Origin: Orenia marismortui DSM 5156
Lineage (GTDB): Bacteria; Bacillota; Halanaerobiia; Halobacteroidales; Halobacteroidaceae
Length of the DNA: 64,000 bases
Direction: 5' to 3'
Assembly (NCBI RefSeq): GCF_000379025.1
Contig: NZ_KB900617.1
Coordinates: 168,504-232,503, forward strand
In this document: positions 56,983 to 64,000 of the stretch, one piece after another
Position numbering within the stretch: the first letter of the stretch is position 1
Layout of the letters: the number at the start of each line of letters is the position of its first letter
Notes under the pieces: model-generated
The model's database searches: none
What the model was told of the DNA's origin: nothing
Seen by the model: only the letters and a program-made list of their open reading frames with translations
Translations under genes and position numbers: made by a program

Positions 56983-57200
56983 GCTTAAAGTGTAACTTAA
57001 GATAGAGATTGCGACAGTTTCTATTAGCTGCTAGCTACTGGCTTCTAGGCTTTAGCTTTTAAGGTCTTAGCTAATAGCAGATTTATCACGAAGGGTTTAT
57101 GATTTTCGAACCCGTAGGAACAGCTAAAAGCTAGTAGCAAAAGTGTTACATTATACCTATATAATGATATACTTAAATCCTACTCTAAAGCTACACATTT
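56983..57200. repeat. Palindromic heptad-repeat element within the fbp operon
   Basis: Left GTGTAACTTA and GAGATTGCGACAGTTT; right AAAAGTGTTAC, TATACCTATATAATG and CCTACTCTAAAGCT. The core has 7-base units with TAGC (ATTAGCT, GCTAGCT, ACTGGCT), one slip of a base, then the inner hairpin at 57078-57118 and complementary AGCTAAAAGC. Lies between fbpA and fbpB, so it is probably transcribed. Confidence 0.75.
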
Positions 57201-57212
57201 AGTTTAAATAGA

Positions 57213-58256
57213 TTATTGCCATCCTATTTCATTAAAAATTTCAACTGCTTTCTGATTAAATTCTCCTAATTTAGTTAGGTTGATATCTTGAGTTTCAAAA
57301 TCTCCCCATGAGTTCAACAATGCTGAAGGCTCTACATTTGGATTTGCTGGATACTCATAATTAGCTTCAGCAAAGAATTTTTGAGCTTTTTTACTTGCTA
57401 AAAATTCAATTAACTTAATAGCATTCTCTTTATTTTTAGCATGCTTAGTAAGTCCAATCCCACTTACATTAACATGTGTTGGTTCTAAGAAACGTACTCC
57501 TACTTGCTTAGCTACTTTTACTTCTTCTGGATTAGAAGAGTTTAACATCTTTCCAATATAGTAAGTATTCATAATCGCTAAGTCACCAGTTCCTGCTGCA
57601 ACTGCTGTAGCTTGAGCTCTATCGTTACCTTTAGGCCTTCTTGCCATATTATTCAAAACACCTTCTGCCCATGCTCTTGCATACTGTTCACCCTTTGTAG
57701 CAATCAGTGAAGCTAGTAACGATTGATTATAAATATTTGATGAAGATCTTACTAAAATTTTATCATCCCATTTTTCATTTGCCAAGTCTCCATATGTATT
57801 GATATCTAAAGGATTTACTCTATCTTTAGCATATACAACAACTCTTCCTCTTACAGTTAACCCAACCCATTGATTATCTTCATCCCTTAAATTTTCTGGA
57901 ATATTGTTTAATACCATTTCACTATCTATAGTCTGCAATAAACCTTTTGTTTTAGCTCTATGTAATCTACCTGCATCAGCTGTAATTAACAGATCAGCCT
58001 GTGTACTTTCACCTTCTCTATCAATTCTTTCAATTAATTCATCAGAACCACCTTTTAAGACATTTACCTTGATTCCTGTTTCTTCTTCAAATTGTTTAAG
58101 TAATTCTTCATCAGTATCGTAATGCCTATTAGTATAAAGGTTAACCTCTCCATTGTCCTCTCCTAATAAGAAATCAAAGAACCCAGCCGAAGCTGTTGAA
58201 ACTGAAACTACTGTTAACACTAAAGCCATCGATAATACAAATAATGATTTTTTCAT
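57213..58256 (-). CDS. fbpA: Ferric iron-binding periplasmic protein
   Basis: 347 aa. Signal peptide ending ASA-G (no lipobox, so soluble periplasmic in a diderm). NLYTNRHYDTDEELLKQFEEETGIKVNVL opens the fold; the iron-binding adjacent Tyr232-Tyr233 (MNTYYIGKM) is present, as is the RSSSNIYNQSLLASLIA segment. FutA/FbpA family. First gene of the operon behind a Fur-type promoter. ATG behind AGGAGG. Confidence 0.92.
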   Translation of the reverse strand: MKKSLFVLSMALVLTVVSVSTASAGFFDFLLGEDNGEVNLYTNRHYDTDEELLKQFEEETGIKVNVLKGGSDELIERIDREGESTQADLLITADAGRLHRAKTKGLLQTIDSEMVLNNIPENLRDEDNQWVGLTVRGRVVVYAKDRVNPLDINTYGDLANEKWDDKILVRSSSNIYNQSLLASLIATKGEQYARAWAEGVLNNMARRPKGNDRAQATAVAAGTGDLAIMNTYYIGKMLNSSNPEEVKVAKQVGVRFLEPTHVNVSGIGLTKHAKNKENAIKLIEFLASKKAQKFFAEANYEYPANPNVEPSALLNSWGDFETQDINLTKLGEFNQKAVEIFNEIGWQ

Positions 58257-58432
58257 AATTATAATCTCCTCCTAGTTTAACTTTTTTATTTTTTCTTTCT
58301 AATAATTATTGACCTTATATTAATTTAAACAAATACTCAATATGTAAAATTTAATATAAACTTATATTATAGCTTGATAAGATAACTTTACAAAATAACT
58401 TTAACTTAATCTCCCTCCCTTTTTAAATTGTT

Positions 58433-58451
58433 GAAAATGAAAGTAATTATC
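58433..58451. promoter_or_regulatory. Fur box
   Basis: Read on the minus strand as GATAATTACTTTCATTTTC; I count 14 of 19 matches to GATAATGATAATCATTATC. It lies just downstream of the -10, where a repressor would block initiation. Confidence 0.65.
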
Positions 58452-58464
58452 ACTCTCGAAACAA

Positions 58465-58493
58465 ATTATAATAAAATCTATATGTTTTGTCAA
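58465..58493 (-). promoter_or_regulatory. Promoter of fbpA
   Basis: TTGACA (58493-58488), 17-base spacer, TATAAT (58470-58465) on the minus strand. Confidence 0.8.
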
Positions 58494-58572
58494 GTATAGT
58501 TTTATTTTTAAATTAAAACATTATCTATTTATTGTAAATAAAGACAAAATATCATTTACTATTAATCTATCA

Positions 58573-58604
58573 AATAAAAAACTCCTACCATCAGGTAGAA
58601 GTTT
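58573..58604 (-). terminator. Terminator of the Mrp operon
   Basis: AACTTCTACC-TGAT-GGTAGGAGTT then TTTTATTTG on the minus strand. About 290 bases after the last Mrp stop. Confidence 0.7.
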
Positions 58605-58605
58605 A

Positions 58606-58810
58606 TATATAGAGAAACCGATAAAGGTTTCATATTATATACCTAAAATTTAAATTTTATAATATTTTAAGAACTAAAAATCAAAATAATTTATTAGGCA
58701 GCAGCGCTGTGAGAGGAATTATTTTCTCCTCGATCAAGTACTCTTAGGGGATTTACACAGGTCTTTTAGCTATTGGCTATTAGATAATAAATAAGGTCAG
58801 AACTTAATCA
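58606..58810. repeat. Probable diverged palindromic repeat element
   Basis: AAAGGTTTCATATTATATACC at the left, TTTTAGC, TATTGGC, TATTAGA in 7-base steps at the right, and a GAGAGGA/TCCTC hairpin between. The flanks are weak. The rest of 58257-58893 shows the fbp promoter and Mrp terminator only. Confidence 0.45.
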
Positions 58811-58893
58811 GATTTTAATCAGCGTCAAAAGAAAGGTTGACTTCAATTTGTTTCTAAGTAAATTCAAATTATTTCTCATGTTCTATATAGTTA

Positions 58894-60450
58894 TTAAATT
58901 AAAAATTTCACTAACAAAAATATCAACGTACTTATCAACCATAGCATATATCTGCTTAAATCCCCATTATGTAATTCACTTAATTTCATACTTAAATAAT
59001 TAATAACTTTCCCAAAATAAGGGTAAATATCAAAATTATTTTCTTGGTGGGAGTGAGGTTCTATCAAATCATGGGCTAGCTTAAAAATTACTAGAGCTAA
59101 AATTATAGGCTGCAAAGATTTCCAGATATAATGTAATGAATAGAATTTGACCTCATATTCAAAATTAAAAAATATTTTAATAATACTAGGTTTAACCCCA
59201 ATCAATATAATTAAAGCTGTGATCATCCCCATACTTAATAACATCGATTTTGGAGGTCTTCTTTTAATTTCTACCTCCTCTTCTCTTCCTTTAAAGAAAG
59301 CAAAGTAAATTACTTTTAAGAAAGATAGAGCAGTTCCAATTCCTGCAATATATAATCCCCATCTCAAAATAGGATCATCGATACCCTTTTTAATTAATAA
59401 CTTACTAACATGTCCACTAAAGAAAGGAACTCCTGCAATCGATAAAGCCGCTACTAGAGCATAAAAAGTAATTATCGGTAACCTTTTAAAGAGTCCGCCT
59501 AAATCAATCAAATCCTCTTTTTCTGTAGTATAGATAACTACACCTATTACCATAAACAATAACCCTTTATATAAAACATTGTTAATCAGATGCAATACTC
59601 CACCTGCTAACCCTAAACTATTTCCAGCTCCAATTGCAGTAATCATATACCCAATCTGGCTAATAATATGATACGATAATAACTTTCTTACTTGGGTCTG
59701 TCTTAGAGCTAAAAAGACACCTACTATAGCAGTAATAATCCCTGCATAACCTAAATTAATTCCACCTAATAACCTATATAAAGCATAAACTCCAACTTTG
59801 GTCGTATAAGCCGATAATAATACACTAATATAAAATGGAACATTAGCATAATTTTGTGGTAGCCACGTATGTAAGCCGATAAAAGCTAGTTTAATACCAA
59901 CCGCCAGCAGAAAGAAGGGAATACCATACTCTACATTTGCTAATAAGATACTTCCTGTTCCATTATATTGCAATAATATTCCCCATAATAAACTAATTGC
60001 TCCCACCATATGCATCATAAAGTAATAATAACTCGTCTGCTTAGTAATAGGCTTTTTATTAGTAAAAATCAAGAAGTAGGAGCTTATAGTCATCATTTCC
60101 CATAAAACATAAAAGGAAAATAAATCTCCTACAAAAAGGATAGCTATAGAACTCCCAATATAAATATTCGCTAAAAGATAATATTTTTTATCTGCTAGCT
60201 TTAGAGCATAAATTGTACTACATAAAGCAAAAAAGGAAAATATCAGAGCAATCAACTTACCTATATGATCTACTTTTAATAGCACTAAATTAAAATCTAG
60301 AAAAGGAAGTGCTATTTGCTGATCAGGTGATAACTTATAAATTATTATTAATGCAAAGATAGAAGTAAGAACAGAGATAACCTGCCTCAGTCTATCTTTA
60401 CTAAAGTATAATATTATAGCACTAAAAAAATAGATGACTCCAGGATTCAT
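58894..60450 (-). CDS. ND4/ND5-like antiporter subunit (Mrp D/A-related), third copy
   Basis: 518 aa, about 14 membrane segments. Glu in FYVLWEMMTISSYF (helix 5), Lys in GIKLAFIGLHTWLP (helix 7), QIGYMITAIGAG later. An ion-translocating subunit like those of complex I and Mrp. It diverges from the two upstream copies and has extra C-terminal helices, so it could belong to the A-type. Last gene of the operon, 7 bases after the previous one. ATG behind AAGGAGG. Confidence 0.87.
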   Translation of the reverse strand: MNPGVIYFFSAIILYFSKDRLRQVISVLTSIFALIIIYKLSPDQQIALPFLDFNLVLLKVDHIGKLIALIFSFFALCSTIYALKLADKKYYLLANIYIGSSIAILFVGDLFSFYVLWEMMTISSYFLIFTNKKPITKQTSYYYFMMHMVGAISLLWGILLQYNGTGSILLANVEYGIPFFLLAVGIKLAFIGLHTWLPQNYANVPFYISVLLSAYTTKVGVYALYRLLGGINLGYAGIITAIVGVFLALRQTQVRKLLSYHIISQIGYMITAIGAGNSLGLAGGVLHLINNVLYKGLLFMVIGVVIYTTEKEDLIDLGGLFKRLPIITFYALVAALSIAGVPFFSGHVSKLLIKKGIDDPILRWGLYIAGIGTALSFLKVIYFAFFKGREEEVEIKRRPPKSMLLSMGMITALIILIGVKPSIIKIFFNFEYEVKFYSLHYIWKSLQPIILALVIFKLAHDLIEPHSHQENNFDIYPYFGKVINYLSMKLSELHNGDLSRYMLWLISTLIFLLVKFLI

Positions 60451-60457
60451 TTTTAAC

Positions 60458-61930
60458 TTACCTCCTTAGTAAAAGATTAATATAATTACTTCTATAAATT
60501 AAAAATTGGGGCAATTTTTCTAGGAAGCTAGAAGCTAAATTAGGTAATAAAGTTAATAGTAAAGAGAATATTCCCAGAATTAGAGTTGGCAACTTTAAGA
60601 TTAGAGGCTCTTTAAATAAAGTTCTTTCTATATCAGATTTAGAATATATCTTTTTAATCACCTTTAGATAATAAGTTAATGATAACAGACTTCCAATCAA
60701 AATTAAAAAGGCAGGTATAAGGTACTTGGTCTCTAAAAGCCCTTCTATTATTAACCACTTACTAATAAAAGCATTAAAGGGTGGTAAACCGATAATAGCC
60801 AAAGAAGCTAACGTAAAAATAAAAGAAGAATAAGGTAAATCGAATCCTAAACCTTTAAGATCAGTTATCTTGTCACTTCTAATATTATAAATAAATATAC
60901 CTATAGCTAAAAATAAAGCTCCTTTGATTATTATATGATTAATTAGATGGTAGCTTCCTGCTATAATTCCTCCCTCACTTCCTAAAGCAAAAGCAATGAT
61001 AATATATCCCATATTTGCAATACTAGAATATCCTAGCAACCTTTTAAGGCTCTTTTGTTGATAGGCCAATAAATGAGCTACCATAAAAGTAATTGTCCCC
61101 CAATAGATTAAAATCTCTTTTAATCCAATACCCACAATAAATTCAACTCCAAATAATATATAAAGAATTCTAATTAAAGCATATAAAGAACTTTTAATTA
61201 CTATACCTGAAGATAAGGCATTAAAAGTAACTGTAGCTTTAGTATAAGCATCTGCTAACCAACTATGTAAAGGTACTAAAGCAAATTTACTAGCAAATCC
61301 AATTATATAAAAGCATAAAATTATAAGCTTTAGCTTAGGTGCTACTTCTTTAAATTCAATAGCAGCCTGGGCAAGGTTTAGTGTTCCAGTACTTCTATAA
61401 GTTAAGATAATAGCTAATAAGATAAATATTCCAGCCACCGAACCTAATGCTAAATATTTAAAAGAAGCTTCAAAAGACTCTTTCTCCTTAGTAAAAGCAG
61501 TTAATGCGTATGAGGTAATCGAAATTATTTCAAAGAATACATATAGATTGAATAAATCTCCTGTAACAATCATTCCTATAGCTCCGCTGAGTAAAAGTGA
61601 AGTTAGTAGATTATATTTCACCTTATTTTTAGTAATATATTTGATAGAATAAAGAGTTACAAAATAGGATAAAGTTATAATTGCCAAAAGAAAAAAAGCT
61701 GCAAAGCTATCTATAACTAAATTAATACCTAATAATGAATTCCAGCTTCCTACACTATAGACTATAGGTTCTTTAATAGCTTGATTAACGACTAAACAAG
61801 CTAGAATCAAATGCACTGTAGAGCTAATTATTATAATTAAGTTTAAATATCTTTTAAAGTATAATTTTAGCAAAGCTAAACTAAAGGCTATCAATAAAGG
61901 CAATATAATTAAGTAAATAACCCTATCCAT
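60458..61930 (-). CDS. Mrp-type Na+/H+ antiporter subunit D-like, second copy
   Basis: 490 aa, about 14 membrane segments. DLFNLYVFFEIISITSYAL (Glu), FASKFALVPLHSWLADAYTKA (Lys), SSIANMGYIIIAFAL. Overlaps the previous gene by 22 bases. Similar to the first copy over most of the length, so a tandem duplication. Confidence 0.9.
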   Translation of the reverse strand: MDRVIYLIILPLLIAFSLALLKLYFKRYLNLIIIISSTVHLILACLVVNQAIKEPIVYSVGSWNSLLGINLVIDSFAAFFLLAIITLSYFVTLYSIKYITKNKVKYNLLTSLLLSGAIGMIVTGDLFNLYVFFEIISITSYALTAFTKEKESFEASFKYLALGSVAGIFILLAIILTYRSTGTLNLAQAAIEFKEVAPKLKLIILCFYIIGFASKFALVPLHSWLADAYTKATVTFNALSSGIVIKSSLYALIRILYILFGVEFIVGIGLKEILIYWGTITFMVAHLLAYQQKSLKRLLGYSSIANMGYIIIAFALGSEGGIIAGSYHLINHIIIKGALFLAIGIFIYNIRSDKITDLKGLGFDLPYSSFIFTLASLAIIGLPPFNAFISKWLIIEGLLETKYLIPAFLILIGSLLSLTYYLKVIKKIYSKSDIERTLFKEPLILKLPTLILGIFSLLLTLLPNLASSFLEKLPQFLIYRSNYINLLLRR

Positions 61931-63405
61931 TCTTCCCCTCCCAATAATATATTCTGATAATTAATAGCTTCCAATAAAAAAGTTGCTACTTCTTGAATAA
62001 AGGATAATAAAAAATTTGGAAACATAGATAAAAAAGGATACAGAAGCGACAAAATTACTATAGGCAATTTTAGTTTTCCAGATACTAAGATATTATCAAT
62101 CTTATCCTCTGATTTGCTATATAATGAGATAACCACCCTCAAATAATAGCTTAAAGATATTATACTACCGATAAAGATAGACATAGCAGGTATTATAAAA
62201 CCACTCTTTAAAGCAGCAGTAGTTAATAGCCATTTACTAATAAAAGAATTTAAAGGTGGCAGACCTATAATATTTAAAGCAGAAATAGTAAAAATAAAAG
62301 AAGTAAGTGGTAAACTATAGCCTAATCCTGTCAAATTACAGATATTAGTCTTTCCAGTTTTAGAAATAAAGATACCAACAGTCATAAATAAAACAGCCTT
62401 AACAATAGAATGGTTAATAATGTGATAAATAGCACCTTCTAGACCTGCTGAATTCATCAATCCTATACCAATTATTATATAACCCACTTGAGCAATAGTA
62501 GAATAAGCTAATAACCTCTTTAACTCCTCCTGTTGATAAGCTAATAAATGTCCTATCAACAAGGTAATTACTCCTAAATATGTTAGTAAAATATCTAAAT
62601 CTAAAGATAATAGTTCTTGAACATTAAATAATAAAAATAAAATCCTAATCAAAGCATAGATATAGACCTTAATTACAACTCCAGAAAGAATAGCACTAAT
62701 AGGAGAAGGAGCTGCTGGATGGGCATCAGCCAACCAAGTATGTAAAGGAGTTATAGCAAACTTAGTCCCAAACCCAATTATCAATAAGGCTAAAATTAAT
62801 CTTTTCGTAATTAAAGAAATCACTTGGCTTTGAGTAACTAGTTGAGCTAGATTAAGTGTTCCAGTACTTTGATAAACTAATATAATAGCTAATAATACTA
62901 AAGCACCACTAACAGAACCCATAATTAAATATTTAAAACTTGCTTCAAAAGATATATCCTTCTTAGCAAAAGCTACTAGAGCATAGGAAGTAATTGAAGT
63001 TATCTCAACAAAGACATATAAATTGAATAAATCAGCTGTTGATACTAAACCTAACATTCCTGTAATTAATAAAAAAAGCAATAGATAATATTTACTTTGA
63101 TTTTTAGTAATATAGTCCAAAGAGTAATAAATTATTGCAAAAGATATAAGATTAACCAAAACTATCATCAAAGCACTTAAAGGATCTATAACTAAATTAA
63201 TACCTAGCCTAGAACCCCAAGCACCTAAATTATATACCAGTGGCTGCTCTATAGCTCTTAATAAGATATGAACAGCTACTAGTAAATTAGCTATCCCACT
63301 GATTATTACTATAATCCTCATTAATTTATTAGAGTATTGGCTAATCAAAGGTAGGATAAAAGCAGTTATTAAAGGAATTAATATTATCCAAATTGCTTCT
63401 ATCAT
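61909..63405 (-). CDS. Mrp-type Na+/H+ antiporter subunit D-like, first copy
   Basis: 498 aa, about 14 membrane segments. DLFNLYVFVEITSITSYAL and FGTKFAITPLHTWLADAHPAAPSPISAILSG, the full proton-transloc signature with PAAPSP, best match to MrpD/MnhD. Start ATG 63405 overlaps mrpC by 4 bases. Couples Na+ and H+ movement at the inner membrane. Confidence 0.92.
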   Translation of the reverse strand: MIEAIWIILIPLITAFILPLISQYSNKLMRIIVIISGIANLLVAVHILLRAIEQPLVYNLGAWGSRLGINLVIDPLSALMIVLVNLISFAIIYYSLDYITKNQSKYYLLLFLLITGMLGLVSTADLFNLYVFVEITSITSYALVAFAKKDISFEASFKYLIMGSVSGALVLLAIILVYQSTGTLNLAQLVTQSQVISLITKRLILALLIIGFGTKFAITPLHTWLADAHPAAPSPISAILSGVVIKVYIYALIRILFLLFNVQELLSLDLDILLTYLGVITLLIGHLLAYQQEELKRLLAYSTIAQVGYIIIGIGLMNSAGLEGAIYHIINHSIVKAVLFMTVGIFISKTGKTNICNLTGLGYSLPLTSFIFTISALNIIGLPPLNSFISKWLLTTAALKSGFIIPAMSIFIGSIISLSYYLRVVISLYSKSEDKIDNILVSGKLKLPIVILSLLYPFLSMFPNFLLSFIQEVATFLLEAINYQNILLGGEEWIGLFT

Positions 63406-63737
63406 CCCTTTAGCCTCCTAATTTCACTAATATCTAAGGTCTGATACTTTTTATTCAGCTTAATAGTTAAAAATAACATTAAAGCTGTAATACTTGCTCC
63501 AATTACAATTGCAGTTAAAGCTAAAGATTGAGGGATAGGATCAACAATAACCTTATAATTACTATTAAGAATTGGAGCAGTTCCTTCTACTTTATAGCCT
63601 ATATTAATTAATAATAAAATCAAAGAATATTCCATAATATTAATTCCAATAATTATTTTAATTAAATTTTTGTAAGTTAAAACTGTATATAAACCTAAAG
63701 AAAATAGAATAATTACTATCAAATAAATAATACTCAC
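63402..63737 (-). CDS. mrpC: Mrp-type antiporter subunit C (NuoK-like)
   Basis: 111 aa, three membrane segments: LYTVLTYKNLIKIIIGINIMEYSLILLLINIG and DPIPQSLALTAIVIGASITALMLFL, the MnhC signature. GTG start at 63737 behind AGGAGG. Between mrpB and the first D subunit. Confidence 0.93.
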   Translation of the reverse strand: MSIIYLIVIILFSLGLYTVLTYKNLIKIIIGINIMEYSLILLLINIGYKVEGTAPILNSNYKVIVDPIPQSLALTAIVIGASITALMLFLTIKLNKKYQTLDISEIRRLKG

Positions 63738-63738
63738 C

Positions 63739-64000
63739 TTATTCCTCCTTTACTAAACGATTAAATATAATAGATAATCCAGCACCTACCTTAATTCCCG
63801 TAAACAGACTTAAAATCGGAATGATTCCAGCACTTAATAATTCCCCAGGGCTTCCTAAATTAAAGCCACCTTGTCCATTAGCCAAAAACTTACTTCCAAA
63901 TAAGATTCCTAAAATTCCTGTACTAAGCAATCCAACTGCACCTAAGTTCTCAATCAATGCTTTCTTCTTTAAAACCTCTTCTTCTTTAGAGTATCTAATT
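63739..64000 (-). CDS. mrpB: Mrp-type antiporter subunit B, C-terminal part (window-edge partial)
   Basis: The frame is open to the window edge (IRYSKEEEVLKKKALIENLGAVGLLSTGILG...), so the TTG at 63957 is not a true start. ENLGAVGLLSTGILGILFGSKFL and SAGIIPILSLFTGIKVGAGL are MnhB-domain signatures. The operon continues beyond 64000, probably with further Mrp subunits. Confidence 0.85.
   Translation of the reverse strand, partial: IRYSKEEEVLKKKALIENLGAVGLLSTGILGILFGSKFLANGQGGFNLGSPGELLSAGIIPILSLFTGIKVGAGLSIIFNRLVKEE

Noticed and set aside
57100-57120. CGAACCC motif looking like a tRNA T-arm
   Set aside because: It is the closing arm of the repeat hairpin; no acceptor stem, D-arm or anticodon fits around it.
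7508-58810. CRISPR array
   Set aside because: The heptad elements are the only spaced repeats seen; units are 7 bp and degenerate with no spacers, and no cas genes are present.

Overview
The window is a strongly AT-rich, gene-dense chromosomal segment. I read it as a halophilic, anaerobic, low-GC diderm bacterium of the Halanaerobiales, probably Orenia-like; this is inference from gene content, not from a marker gene. The signs are Firmicutes-type genes and ribosome binding sites (UPF0180, YqhV, RecU, PspA/DUF4178, ComFB, a SleB-like hydrolase), an outer-membrane beta-barrel protein, heavy Na+/K+ handling (NhaC, Mrp-type antiporter, K+ channel) and a ComA/ComB pair for sulfolactate.

Layout. 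1-5 kb: sugar ABC binding protein behind a RAT-like antiterminator/terminator leader, then glgC and glgA. 5-9.6 kb: NhaC antiporter, two UPF0180 paralogues and a split ThrE-type exporter. 9.6-17 kb: Lon-like protease and a minus-strand envelope-stress cluster DUF4178, PspA, DUF4247, membrane aminopropyltransferase, K+ channel. 17-19 kb: MFS transporter, a 56-aa membrane protein and DUF441. 19.6-25.6 kb: two secreted proteases of unrelated families (S8 subtilase, C25 gingipain-like) with almost identical C-terminal modules and matching promoters; the C25 gene has one in-frame stop. 25.8-45.8 kb: comB, comA, yqhV, recQ, hsp20, a CoA-binding protein, sleB-like, pgsA, acyP, cheY, recU, a lipoprotein, a CDF transporter, murB, a glycosyltransferase, htrA with its two-component system, an inositol phosphatase, DUF421 and ComFB. 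46-54 kb: outer-membrane barrel and a ribose operon rbsR-K-D-A-C-B, with an IS30-family element between rbsC and rbsB. 54.5-58.5 kb: Fur-type-regulated ferric iron ABC transporter. 58.9-64 kb: an Mrp-type antiporter operon with three ND4/ND5-like subunits, cut by the window edge.

The most unusual feature is a dispersed family of intergenic elements, 100-220 bp long. They have conserved flanks and a core of degenerate 7-bp units in strict register (TAGG or TAGC every 7 bases), arranged as long imperfect palindromes. Two copies carry an inner hairpin with compensatory base changes, which suggests a function or history at RNA level. Other notable points are two genes whose best start is ATT, a two-operator leader with a terminator upstream of rbsR, and many perfect 40-50 bp palindromes acting as shared terminators between convergent genes.

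No rRNA, tRNA, CRISPR array or prophage was seen.
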